From contig JAEWFK010000053.1 in the NCBI GenBank assembly GCA_023388835.1, positions 1 through 18,914 on the forward strand: a stretch of 18,914 nucleotides of DNA, in the 5' to 3' direction. The stretch comes from Pseudomonadota bacterium. GTDB lineage: Bacteria; Pseudomonadota; Gammaproteobacteria; Burkholderiales; Burkholderiaceae_B. Under the pieces are notes generated by a model. It worked only from the letters and a program-made list of their open reading frames with translations, was not told where the DNA came from and did not search any database. Below are positions 1-8,004 of the stretch, one piece after another. Made by a program: the position numbers and the translations under genes. Numbering within the stretch: the stretch's first letter is position 1; each line of letters starts with the position of its first letter.

Positions 1-2
1 TC

Positions 3-716
3 GAAGGCTACAGAATCTGCCGCCGCCAGCCCCTTGCCATGTTCTTCTGGAGCATGACGCTGGGCGTGCTCATCACCTTCAGTTATCTGGTGCCGCTATT
101 CGGACAGATGGCGCTCATCATCGCCACACCCAGCTTCACCTTCATGACCTTGTCGGCCTGCCATCGCATCGCCGCAGGACAGCCCATGCAGCTGGGTATG
201 TGGGGCCAGCCCTTGCGCGACGGTCACACCCGCAAGCGCCTGTTCATACTGGGACTGGCTTATCTCGCTTGCTGTATTGCGGGCGGCATCATCGCCACCC
301 TGCCCTTTCTGGACAGCCTGACGGCGGCCATAGACAGCCAGGATCAGATCGACGAGCTGGCCTTGCTACAGGCGATGCGGGCCCCCATGATCACCTTCGG
401 CGTTCTATATCTGCTCATCTCCATGCTGTTCTGGCATGCGCCCGCGCTGATCGGCTGGCACGGCGTTCCCATGAGCCAGGCTCTGTTTTTTTCTATGGTG
501 GCCTGCTGGCGCAACAAGTGGGCCTTTCTTCTCTATGGCATCAGTTGGGCGGCTATCTTCTTTGCAGTGCAGATGACGGGCGCCCTGCTTTCAATGATCG
601 GCTTTCCGCCCACTCTGTTGCAGCTGTTGATGACGCCCGTGAATATCGCCGTGGCCGCCGTGCTTTACGCGAGCTTCTATCCTGCCTACGTCAGCGTCTT
701 CCGATCGGCGCCTTGA
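3..716 (+). CDS. BPSS1780-family multi-pass membrane protein, 5' end outside window
   Basis: The reading frame is already open at base 3 and the first visible residues (EGYRICRRQPLAMFF) resemble the interior N-terminal part of BPSS1780-family proteins, so the true start lies upstream and the ATG at 39 is probably internal. The visible 237 residues hold about five hydrophobic stretches: VLITFSYLVPLFGQMALII, then LFILGLAYLACCIAGGII, ITFGVLYLLISMLFW, FLLYGISWAAIFFAV and a last one near VNIAVAAVLYASFYP. It is therefore an integral inner-membrane protein. The family is common in Burkholderiales and has no established biochemical role; I infer none. The gene ends at a TGA lying inside the convergent crotonase gene, overlapping it by 31 bp, which leaves no room for an intergenic terminator. 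Family assignment rests on recognition of the pattern, not on a search. Confidence 0.8.
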   Translation, partial: EGYRICRRQPLAMFFWSMTLGVLITFSYLVPLFGQMALIIATPSFTFMTLSACHRIAAGQPMQLGMWGQPLRDGHTRKRLFILGLAYLACCIAGGIIATLPFLDSLTAAIDSQDQIDELALLQAMRAPMITFGVLYLLISMLFWHAPALIGWHGVPMSQALFFSMVACWRNKWAFLLYGISWAAIFFAVQMTGALLSMIGFPPTLLQLLMTPVNIAVAAVLYASFYPAYVSVFRSAP

Positions 717-1558
717 ACCGCCGGCGGCGCCGCGAAGTCCGGGCGGCGCTTCTGAAGAAAGGCCTGGGTGCCTTCGTGAAATTCGGCACCTGTAGCGGCA
801 ACCTTGAAAGCCTGCCTTTCCGCTTCGAGCTGCTCGGGAAGGCTGCGTAGGGTTGCCGCACGCAATAAGGCCTTGCTGCGGCCAAACGCCTGGACGGCCC
901 CTTCGGACAGGCGGGAGCACAGTTCCTCGCTGCGAGAACCCAGTTCTGCTGCCGGCACCACCCAATTGACCAGGCCGAGATCCAGCGCCTGTGGCGCGCT
1001 GATGGTGTCGGAAAGCAGAGTGATTTCCATGGCCTTGCGCAGCCCCACCAGTCGCGCCAAATGCCAGGATCCTGAGGCATCCGGGCTCGCGCCGATCTTG
1101 GTGTAAGCCATCTGCATGCGCAAATCGTCCGACGCCATGGCCAGATCAGCGGCCAAGGCAATGCTCATCCCGGCGCCCGCCACGGCGCCATGCAGCACAG
1201 CCACCACTGGGATGGGCAGCTCGGCCATCTGCGCCAGCGCCTGATGCAGCGGCTGAATGATGCGGTCGGGATTGGCGACGGGATCAGCCACCATCTGGGA
1301 AATATCTCCCCCCGCCATGAATGCCCTGCCTTCGCCGCGCAGCACCAGCACGCGGATCGATGAGTCGGCCGTCACCGTCGCAATGGCTTCCTGGAAGGCG
1401 ACGGCCATGGCGATGTTGATGGCATTGAGCGCGCCGGGGCGATTGAAGATGATATGGGCAACGGAGTCGCGGACTTCGAACCGCAGCTCTGAATCGTCCT
1501 GGGCCTTGTTTTGCGCTGGCTTCGTATTGTCGGCCGGGGACTCTTTCTCAATCGTCAT
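686..1558 (-). CDS. Enoyl-CoA hydratase/isomerase (crotonase) family protein, PaaG-like active site
   Basis: A 290-residue crotonase-fold protein that should act on a CoA thioester in the cytoplasm. The first 25 or so residues are a polar, probably disordered extension. The fold follows: FNRPGALNAI near 38-47, the first oxyanion-hole region GRAFMAGGDI at 77-86, and the second, GAVAGAGMS, at 124-132. The two glutamates of classical hydratases (E144 and E164 of the rat enzyme) align with Ser132 and Tyr152. Instead there is Asp160 in IGASPDASGSW, the position of the catalytic Asp of the isomerase PaaG and of 4-chlorobenzoyl-CoA dehalogenase. I therefore expect an isomerase or related activity rather than hydration. 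The start ATG overlaps the TGA of the TetR gene (ATGA), so translation is probably coupled. It is the last gene of the transport/ligase operon. The substrate cannot be deduced. Confidence 0.88.
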   Translation of the reverse strand: MTIEKESPADNTKPAQNKAQDDSELRFEVRDSVAHIIFNRPGALNAINIAMAVAFQEAIATVTADSSIRVLVLRGEGRAFMAGGDISQMVADPVANPDRIIQPLHQALAQMAELPIPVVAVLHGAVAGAGMSIALAADLAMASDDLRMQMAYTKIGASPDASGSWHLARLVGLRKAMEITLLSDTISAPQALDLGLVNWVVPAAELGSRSEELCSRLSEGAVQAFGRSKALLRAATLRSLPEQLEAERQAFKVAATGAEFHEGTQAFLQKRRPDFAAPPAVQGADRKTLT

Positions 1559-2187
1559 GAACGCTCCTGCAGTATCGCCGCCAGTTGCGGGAAGGCGGCT
1601 TTCAACATTTCTTCAATGAAAACATCGGGCGCAATCCGGCCCTGCGGCTTGTACCAGCGGACCATGTGGTTCATCCCCCCGAGCACGTGCTTGCGCAATA
1701 GTACGGCATCACCGGCGATGAGGCCCGCCTCCACGGCATCGCTGATGGCGCGATGCCATAAAGCTTCGTAGGCGTTGCTGAGTCTTCTTATGCGTGTCTT
1801 GCCTTCCGGCGAAACGCTGCGCCACTCGAAGATGATGGCGTGCATGGCGTCGCCGCCCGGGCCATTGATCAGACTGTTCATATGCAGCCGGAAAAGTCCG
1901 GATAGGCGCTGCCCAGGCTCGGCATGATGGTCAAGCAACGCCTTGCCCTCGTCAATAACGGACTGGATGCCGTTGGCCATTACCGCCAGCAGTATCTCTT
2001 CTTTGTTTCGAAAATGGTGGAACAAGCTGCCCGACTGAAGGCCGACGGCCGCGGCGAGTTCTCGGACGGTAGTGCGCTCGTAGCCATGCTCGCGGAACAT
2101 ACGCGCCGCAGTAAGGACAAGCGCGTTTCGGCGACCGTCCTCGGGCGCCATGTCGGGCCCGCGCTTCTCGGCGCTCGTCGATTTCAT
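1555..2187 (-). CDS. TetR/AcrR-family transcriptional regulator
   Basis: A 210-residue cytoplasmic DNA-binding repressor of the TetR family. The N-terminal three-helix domain is clear: AARMFREHGYERTTV (about 27-41), then the helix-turn-helix RELAAAVGLQSGSLFHHF (42-59) and NKEEIL. The C-terminal ligand/dimer domain (about 70-210) is poorly conserved, as is usual. It sits inside the operon, with a four-base ATGA overlap with the ligase gene upstream and another with the crotonase gene downstream, so it is translated with the enzymes. By analogy with TetR regulators of fatty-acid and aromatic-acid catabolic operons, it may bind an acyl-CoA made by the neighbouring ligase and control the livG promoter; that is inference. 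A Met at residue 13 is an alternative start, but the residue-1 ATG fits the ATGA coupling. Confidence 0.92.
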   Translation of the reverse strand: MKSTSAEKRGPDMAPEDGRRNALVLTAARMFREHGYERTTVRELAAAVGLQSGSLFHHFRNKEEILLAVMANGIQSVIDEGKALLDHHAEPGQRLSGLFRLHMNSLINGPGGDAMHAIIFEWRSVSPEGKTRIRRLSNAYEALWHRAISDAVEAGLIAGDAVLLRKHVLGGMNHMVRWYKPQGRIAPDVFIEEMLKAAFPQLAAILQERS

Positions 2188-4004
2188 GTGTAGAGCGCCT
2201 CGATCTCGGGCTGATAGGTCTGGTAGATGGTGGCCCGCCGCACTTTCATCGTGGCCGTCACTTCGCCGTCGTCGTGATCCAGTTCCTTGGTCAATAAATG
2301 AAAGCGGCGGATGCGCGAGACTTCAGCAAGCTGCGCATTGGCGGCGTCCACTTCAGCTTCGATCAAGGCTCGGACATCGGGATGCTCCGCAAGCGAGCGG
2401 AAGTGGGTGAAGGCGATGCCCCGGGATTCCGCCCATTTGGAGACAGTCTCGAAATCCACCTGTATCAGCGCGGCGACAAACTTGCGCCGGTCCGCGACGA
2501 CGATGCATTCTTTGATGTAGGGGCTGGCTTTGACTGCGTTCTCGATCTCGGAAGGTGTCAGGTTCTTGCCACCCGCCGTGATCATGATGTCCTTGATGCG
2601 GTCGACGATATGCAGTGAACCGCCTTCTTCGCGCACCACGTCTCCGGTCATCAGCCAGCCGTTTTTCAGCACCGAGCGGCTTTGTTCCGGATTCTTGTAG
2701 TAGCCCGCAAAGACGACCTCTCCACGCACCTGCAGCTCGCCGTCCTGGCCTATACGGCATTCGACGCCTGTCGTTGCCGTTCCCACCGAACCCCATTGGA
2801 TGTCGTGCAGCGGTTGGCCGAGGATCATGCCGGTGGACTCGGTCAGCCCATAGACTTCAATCAAGGGCACGCCCAGTGTTCGGAAGTAGCGTATGACCGC
2901 CGGTGAGATGGGCGCAGCACCCGTCAGGGCGACCTTTGCCTTACGCAGGCCAATGAAATTCAGCAGAGCTCGCAGCACCAGCCAGTACCAGAAGCGGTAC
3001 ACCCACCGCTCGCGCAGGCTGCGCTGCTCAGGGGCCTTGTGGGCAAAGGGTGCGCAGTCCCGTAGTGCGCGGCCATACATCGCACGCAAGGGTGCGCGGG
3101 CTTCCTGCATCTTGATCGTGATGGCGGCATGCAGCTTTTCCCAAATGCGCGGTACGCCAAGGAAAAGCGTGGGCGCCACTTCGCGCAGGTCTTCCTGCAC
3201 GGTGCGCACAGATTCCCCGAAGTTCACTTGTGTACCCAGATAGACCGGCACGAAGGTGGTGAGCATTTGCTCCGCCACGTGACACAAGGGAAGGTAGGAC
3301 AGGTGGCGGGCCGAGGCGTCGAGTTCGAGCCTATCGACGATGCCAGGCACGACCGCCCGCATGTTCCGATAAGTGATCATCGCCCCCTTGGGTTTACCGG
3401 TGGAGCCGGAGGTATAGATCATCAGGCCGACATCGTCGAGCGACTGACGCGCGAGCACCTCTCCGATCAGTTTCCCGTGCGAACCCGCTCGCTTCCGGCC
3501 CCGTTCTTCCATCTCGGCGAAGCTGCAGATGCGCTCACGCAAGGCTTCGGGGTAATTCCGGAAGCCCTTGGTCTCCACGACGACTATACGTTTCAGACGA
3601 GGAAGCCGATCGAGCGATTCGAGGACCTTCTCCGCCTGCTCCTGGTCTTCGCACACCACGAGGTCGACATCGGCGTGCTCGAGCACATAGCCGGCTTCGG
3701 AAGCCGGGCTGGTCGGATAGACCCCCACCGTCACCGCGCCGATGGCGCCCGCCCCCATTTGCGCCAGCACCCATTCCAGCCGGTTCTCGGAAATTACGCC
3801 GATATGCCCGCCCTGATCCAGGCCGAGGGCACTCATGCCCAGTCCGACGTGACATGCCCGCTGCCAGTAATCCTCCCAGGTATACGGGTTCCAGACGCCA
3901 AAGTCTTTCTGCCGGATGGCGATTGCCCCCGGCGACTTGCTTGCACGCTCGCGCAGCATTTGAGGCAGGGTCAAATCGGCGGGCTGAAAGGAAGCACGAG
4001 TCAT
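2184..4004 (-). CDS. AMP-dependent acyl-CoA synthetase (long-chain fatty acid-CoA ligase type)
   Basis: A 606-residue member of the ANL superfamily, which forms an acyl-adenylate from a carboxylic acid and ATP and then transfers the acyl group to CoA. Visible motifs are the P-loop TSGSTGKPKG at 198-207, YGLTE at 385-389, the ribose-binding Asp in MTGD at 452-455, the hinge region VDRIKD at 467-472, AGGKNLTPSEIE at 477-488 and the adenylation lysine Lys587 in TATMKVRR. Length and layout fit the long-chain (COG1022-like) branch rather than acetyl-CoA synthetase. I chose the ATG at 4004 because GAGG lies 8 nt upstream and the gene then begins 10 nt after the livF stop. A GTG at 4076 would add 24 residues, overlap livF by 62 bp and has no better ribosome site. 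Directly following a LivGHMKF importer, it probably activates the imported acid. The acid may be fatty, branched or aromatic; the sequence does not decide. Confidence 0.93.
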   Translation of the reverse strand: MTRASFQPADLTLPQMLRERASKSPGAIAIRQKDFGVWNPYTWEDYWQRACHVGLGMSALGLDQGGHIGVISENRLEWVLAQMGAGAIGAVTVGVYPTSPASEAGYVLEHADVDLVVCEDQEQAEKVLESLDRLPRLKRIVVVETKGFRNYPEALRERICSFAEMEERGRKRAGSHGKLIGEVLARQSLDDVGLMIYTSGSTGKPKGAMITYRNMRAVVPGIVDRLELDASARHLSYLPLCHVAEQMLTTFVPVYLGTQVNFGESVRTVQEDLREVAPTLFLGVPRIWEKLHAAITIKMQEARAPLRAMYGRALRDCAPFAHKAPEQRSLRERWVYRFWYWLVLRALLNFIGLRKAKVALTGAAPISPAVIRYFRTLGVPLIEVYGLTESTGMILGQPLHDIQWGSVGTATTGVECRIGQDGELQVRGEVVFAGYYKNPEQSRSVLKNGWLMTGDVVREEGGSLHIVDRIKDIMITAGGKNLTPSEIENAVKASPYIKECIVVADRRKFVAALIQVDFETVSKWAESRGIAFTHFRSLAEHPDVRALIEAEVDAANAQLAEVSRIRRFHLLTKELDHDDGEVTATMKVRRATIYQTYQPEIEALYT

Positions 4005-4012
4005 GTTGGCTG

Positions 4013-4016
4013 CCTC
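4013..4016 (-). promoter_or_regulatory. Shine-Dalgarno site deciding the ligase start
   Basis: GAGG on the - strand, 8 nt upstream of the ATG at 4004 and overlapping the livF stop codon. It supports the shorter ligase start and suggests that ribosomes finishing livF reload here. Confidence 0.6.
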
Positions 4017-4812
4017 ATGAAAGCCAGCGCTTCCTGCGCTTGTAGTGCTTGACGTCGCGGAAGCTGCGTCGTTCACCGCTTCCGCCCATTCCTAGATAGA
4101 ATTCCCGGACGTCGGGATCGTCGGCCAGGCGTTCGGCAGTTCCGTCGATCACGACCTTGCCCATTTCCATGATGTAGCCATAGTCCGCGATGGCGAGCGC
4201 CACCGAGGCGTTCTGTTCCACGAGCAACATGGCGGTGCCCTGCTCCGCGTTGATGCGGGCAATGATGCCGAAAATGCTTTCGACGAGAACGGGAGAAAGA
4301 CCCAGCGAGGGCTCATCCAGCAGCATCAGCCTGGGGCGCGCGAGCAGCGCGCGCCCGATGGCCAGCATCTGCTGTTCTCCCCCTGAGAGGTAGCCGGCCA
4401 AGCCCTTGCGCCGCTCGTGCAGCCGCGGAAAATACTCGTAGACCAGATCAAAATCGGCCCGCTTGGCATTACGCCCTTCCAGCGCGTAAGTGGCCGCAAC
4501 GAGATTCTCCTCCACAGTGAGATCTTCGAACACCCGTCGGCCCTCCATCACGTGACTCATGCCGCTGCGCACCAATGTCTGCGGCGCCGCGCGGCCGACA
4601 TCACTGCCGTCATAAGTGATTCGTCCGCTCAACAGCTCGCCGTCTTCCAGTTCAAGCAGGCGGGACACGGCCTTCAGCGTGGTGGACTTGCCCGCGCCAT
4701 TGCTGCCGAGCAGCGCCACCACTTGTCCCCCGGGAACGCTGAGCGACAAGCCGCGCAAGACCTGTACGACCTTGTTATAGACGACTTCGATGTTATTGAG
4801 CTCGAGTATCAT
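4015..4812 (-). CDS. livF: Branched-chain amino acid-type ABC transporter, ATP-binding protein LivF
   Basis: A 265-residue cytoplasmic ATPase, the second of two in this importer. It shows Walker A GSNGAGKS at 36-43, the signature LSGGEQQ at 142-148, Walker B LMLLDEP at 162-168, and the LivF-like segment GRRVFEDLTVEENL. After the normal LivF end (FYLGMG) there is a basic tail, SFRDVKHYKRRKRWLS, resembling the tail of other LivF proteins found next to acyl-CoA ligase genes. It lies 48 nt after the substrate-binding protein gene, and that gap holds a possible 13-codon ORF ending on the livF start. The ribosome site is weak (a GGGG run). LivF pairs with LivG to power LivH/LivM; the HAAT family handles amino acids but also other carboxylates and amides. 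Confidence 0.95.
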   Translation of the reverse strand: MILELNNIEVVYNKVVQVLRGLSLSVPGGQVVALLGSNGAGKSTTLKAVSRLLELEDGELLSGRITYDGSDVGRAAPQTLVRSGMSHVMEGRRVFEDLTVEENLVAATYALEGRNAKRADFDLVYEYFPRLHERRKGLAGYLSGGEQQMLAIGRALLARPRLMLLDEPSLGLSPVLVESIFGIIARINAEQGTAMLLVEQNASVALAIADYGYIMEMGKVVIDGTAERLADDPDVREFYLGMGGSGERRSFRDVKHYKRRKRWLS

Positions 4813-4860
4813 GCGCGCGCCCCGCGGAAGAACGCCTGTCGTTTCCCCATGGCGAGGGCC

Positions 4861-6051
4861 CTAGTGCAGGACGATCCAGTCGGACGCCGGCACCATCTTC
4901 TTGCTCTCGTAGTCCGCCCGATAAATGCGGCCCACCGGCACCGAGTTTCCCTTGATGGAGATGGGCACGCCGATGATGCCGCCCGTATCGAAGTCCTGAA
5001 TCGACTGCAGCGCAGCCTTGAGATTGGCGGAGGTCAGCTCTTTGCCGTCTTCCAGGGTGCGCTTTGCCGCTTCGGTCATGAGCATGGCGGCCATGAATCC
5101 CTGCATGTAGGCCGTGCTCTGGTATTCCGGCCGCATCTCGCGAATCTTCTCCAGCATGGGGGCCTTCTCTTCATCGTAGTAGTAACGAAACGGCATGACG
5201 CCCATGAATCCGTCCGCGTTCTCGCCCATCTTCATGACGGTGGAATTGTCCATGGTCCAGAAGGTCCCCATATAGCGGCTCTTCAGCCCCATCTGGCGCC
5301 CTTGGGCGATGAACTCCGGGATGGGCGCGAGGACGTAGCCGTGGAAAATGGTGTAGTCGGGATTGGCGCGTCGCAACTTGAGCACTTCTGTCGACACATC
5401 GACGCTACCGGGCGGCGTCATGATCTCCGCACCCACTTTCAGTCCCAGCTCCTCGGCGCGCTTGCGCGAAGTTTCCACGGGGTCGCGTCCGAACTCCGTG
5501 TCCGAATAGACAAATGCCACGGTGGCACCGGGCTTTTCAGCAGCGATGTATTTCAGCAGTATGCCGAACATCTCGGTATAGTCGGGCCCGACCAGAAACT
5601 GCGACGGAAACTTCGCGGGATTATTGATCTCGGTGGCGAATGACGCCCCCGTCATGAGGATATTGCCCGAGCGATTGAGCTCGGGATTGATGGTCTTGGA
5701 AAAACCGGTCGAGTCCCCGTAATACAGATTCACCTTGTTCTGACTGGTGATCTTCTTGAAGGCGGCCACCGACACATCCACCTTGTAGCCCGTGTCTTCA
5801 GGCACATAACGCACTTTGCGACCCGCTACACCGCCTTGTTCGTTGATCATCTTCACATAGTCGCCGATACCGGCGTGTATGCCCACGCCCGCAAAGGCGA
5901 AGACGCCGCTCATCGGAATGGAGCCGCCGATGACGATTTCGTCACTTTCCTGCGCGGACGAGGGCGGCACGACCGACAGCCCCAGGCACAGGCTGAGCGG
6001 CGCGGCCCAGCGACTCAGGAAACGGGGTAATCGGGGGAGGCTATGGCTCAT
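4861..6051 (-). CDS. HAAT-family ABC transporter substrate-binding protein (LivJ/LivK-like)
   Basis: A 396-residue periplasmic binding protein. It begins with a basic n-region (PRLPRFLSRW), a hydrophobic core (APLSLCLGLSVV) and a probable signal-peptidase I site after SSA (near residue 33); there is no lipobox. The mature protein opens with EIVIGGSIPMSGVFAF, typical of type I periplasmic binding folds of the leucine/amide family, and continues with GGVAGRKVRYVPEDTGY and a central region VAFVYSDTEFGRDPVETSRK. AGGAGA six nt upstream supports the ATG at 6051. The gene sits between livM and livF. This protein should set the specificity of the importer. The nearby acyl-CoA ligase makes a carboxylic acid more likely than an amino acid, but this cannot be read from the residues. 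Confidence 0.92.
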   Translation of the reverse strand: MSHSLPRLPRFLSRWAAPLSLCLGLSVVPPSSAQESDEIVIGGSIPMSGVFAFAGVGIHAGIGDYVKMINEQGGVAGRKVRYVPEDTGYKVDVSVAAFKKITSQNKVNLYYGDSTGFSKTINPELNRSGNILMTGASFATEINNPAKFPSQFLVGPDYTEMFGILLKYIAAEKPGATVAFVYSDTEFGRDPVETSRKRAEELGLKVGAEIMTPPGSVDVSTEVLKLRRANPDYTIFHGYVLAPIPEFIAQGRQMGLKSRYMGTFWTMDNSTVMKMGENADGFMGVMPFRYYYDEEKAPMLEKIREMRPEYQSTAYMQGFMAAMLMTEAAKRTLEDGKELTSANLKAALQSIQDFDTGGIIGVPISIKGNSVPVGRIYRADYESKKMVPASDWIVLH

Positions 6052-6084
6052 GCGTTTCTCCTGGTGGATGAGATGCCGGGCCGC

Positions 6085-7122
6085 TCAGTTGCGGAACGGC
6101 CAGAGATGAAAGAAGCGTCGGACGCGTCGCCAGACTTCTGCGAGGCCGTTGGGTTCGAAAATCAGGAAGCCCACAATCAGCAGCCCGAACACGATGGTGC
6201 GGACCGGCGAAACAAAGCGCAGCGTGTCGCCGTCTATGGGCAGCCAGCTCACGGCGAGCCGCAACACTTCGGGAACCATCGTCATGAAGACGGCGCCCAA
6301 TATTCCCCCCAATATGGTTCCCATTCCACCCACGATGATGGCGGCCAGGAAAAAAATGGACATGATCAGGGGAAAGCTCTCCGGTGTAACCACCCGGAAA
6401 AAATAGGCCCATAAGCCCCCCGCCACGCCGGCGTAAAAGGACGACAGCCCGAACGACAGCAACTTGTAGCGCAACAACGGAATACCCAGGACTTCTGCCG
6501 AGATGTCCCGGTCGCGGATCGCGATGAAGGCCCGCCCGATCCGGGTGCGAAAGAGGTTCGCCGCACCGAGCACCATGAGCACCGTGACCGGCATGATCAG
6601 CCAGTAGATGCGAAAGGACGTGTCCAGCGAAAAGCCCAGCACCTGCGCCGGCGGCACCGTCATGCCGCCCGTACCGCCGGTAAAGCCGGAGTTCACAAAC
6701 AGAAAATGCGCAAGGAAAGAGGCTGCAATCGTCACAATGGCGAGATAAAGCCCCTTGACCCGAAGAGACGGAATCCCCACCACGATGCCGCCCAGCATGG
6801 CCGCTCCACCGGCTGCCAGAAGATTCAACAGGAAAAAGCTCCCGACATACTGCTCCATTGCCGCGACCGTATAGGCCCCCAGCCCCATGAAAGCAGCCTG
6901 TCCCAGGCTGACCAAGCCGGTATAGCCGGTAAGAATGTTCAACCCCGTAGCGCTCGCCACATGGATGGACACCAGGCAGGCCAGATAAAGCCAGTAGTCG
7001 TTCGCCATGAAGGGATAGACAAGAAGCACCACGGCCAGCACGCCCATCCAGACGCGCTGGGTGGACGAGTCGAACAATGCCTCGTCCAACAGATAGCTCT
7101 CCTTGGCGGTACCAATTCGCAT
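6085..7122 (-). CDS. livM: Branched-chain amino acid-type ABC transporter permease LivM
   Basis: A 345-residue inner-membrane permease. The conserved LivM segment NILTGYTGLVSLGQAAFMG lies near residues 63-81. The cytoplasmic coupling region that contacts the ATPase is visible as FIAIRDRDISAEVLGI followed by YKLLSFGLSSFYAGVAGGLW, and the terminal membrane segments include IIVGGMGTILGGILGAVF. I estimate eight to ten membrane spans. It begins 3 nt after the livH stop with GAGAGG upstream, so translation is likely coupled. It should pair with LivH to form the import channel. Confidence 0.95.
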   Translation of the reverse strand: MRIGTAKESYLLDEALFDSSTQRVWMGVLAVVLLVYPFMANDYWLYLACLVSIHVASATGLNILTGYTGLVSLGQAAFMGLGAYTVAAMEQYVGSFFLLNLLAAGGAAMLGGIVVGIPSLRVKGLYLAIVTIAASFLAHFLFVNSGFTGGTGGMTVPPAQVLGFSLDTSFRIYWLIMPVTVLMVLGAANLFRTRIGRAFIAIRDRDISAEVLGIPLLRYKLLSFGLSSFYAGVAGGLWAYFFRVVTPESFPLIMSIFFLAAIIVGGMGTILGGILGAVFMTMVPEVLRLAVSWLPIDGDTLRFVSPVRTIVFGLLIVGFLIFEPNGLAEVWRRVRRFFHLWPFRN

Positions 7123-7125
7123 GTG

Positions 7126-8004
7126 TCAGAGCCTCTCTATTTCGCGAGTGCCGAAGAGCCCATAGGGACGAATCATGAGCACCGCGACCAGGACCAGGAA
7201 GGTGACCAGCAGCTTGTACTCGCCCCCCAGATAGGCGCCGGCCAGGGCTTCAAGCACGCCGATCAGCAGCCCTGCCAGCAAGGCGCCCAGCACGCTGTCC
7301 AGGCCGCCGACAATCACCACCACCAACACTGATAGACCGAAGATGCCCATGGAGGATGAAATGCCGCCTATCGCGCCCACCGCAATGCCCGCGACGGCCG
7401 ACAAGGCCGCCGCAAGAATCCACGCGAGTGAGAACACACGCGGTACGTTGATTCCCATGGCGTAAGCCGCCCCTTGGTCGGTCGCCGTGGCCCGCAACGC
7501 CACGCCGCCGCGCCACCACCGGAAGATCGCCAGGCTGACGGACACCAGCAGCACCGCCACGACAAAGCTGTAGAAGATCTTGGACGAAATAAAGGCTTCG
7601 CCGATGAAGATGGGCTGATTGGGGATGAATTCAGGAAGACGACGCTGATCGGCCGTCCATACCATTTCTACCAGCCCCACCATGATCGAGCCCAGGCCGA
7701 CGGTGACCATGAAGACCGAAATCGGCGACTCTCCGAGCATGGGCCGGATCGCCAGGCGCTCCACCACGCCGCCCAGCAGGGCGCTGACCACCACGGCCGC
7801 CGCAATGGCCGCCGGCACCGGCCATTGCAGGCCCGCTGCGAACGCAAAAAAGGCATAGGCGCCCAGCATGAGCATTTCACCTATGGCCAGATTCACCACC
7901 CGGGTGGCCTTGTAGATGATGACGAAGGCCAGGCCCGCCAGGGCGTAGAGCCCGCCGCCTCCGATGCCGGCGAGAATCACTTCCAGAAGGAAAAGCCAGT
8001 CCAT
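7126..8004 (-). CDS. livH: Branched-chain amino acid-type ABC transporter permease LivH
   Basis: A 292-residue inner-membrane permease of normal family length. Diagnostic stretches are GLAFVIIYKATRVVNLAIGE near the N-terminus and the coupling region RATATDQGAAYAMGINVPRV followed by FSLAWILAAALSAVAGI. The C-terminal part VVVIVGGLDSVLGALLAGLL is also typical. The ATG overlaps the livG stop by one base (TGATGG), and AGGTGG lies about 5 nt upstream. Together with LivM it forms the membrane channel. Confidence 0.95.
   Translation of the reverse strand: MDWLFLLEVILAGIGGGGLYALAGLAFVIIYKATRVVNLAIGEMLMLGAYAFFAFAAGLQWPVPAAIAAAVVVSALLGGVVERLAIRPMLGESPISVFMVTVGLGSIMVGLVEMVWTADQRRLPEFIPNQPIFIGEAFISSKIFYSFVVAVLLVSVSLAIFRWWRGGVALRATATDQGAAYAMGINVPRVFSLAWILAAALSAVAGIAVGAIGGISSSMGIFGLSVLVVVIVGGLDSVLGALLAGLLIGVLEALAGAYLGGEYKLLVTFLVLVAVLMIRPYGLFGTREIERL

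Noticed and set aside
3129..4052. A 307-codon open frame on the + strand opposite the ligase gene
   Set aside because: No domain pattern; the ligase motifs on the other strand are unambiguous.
4417..5643. A 408-codon open frame on the + strand across livF and the binding-protein gene
   Set aside because: His-rich, patternless translation opposite two certain genes; a codon-bias shadow.
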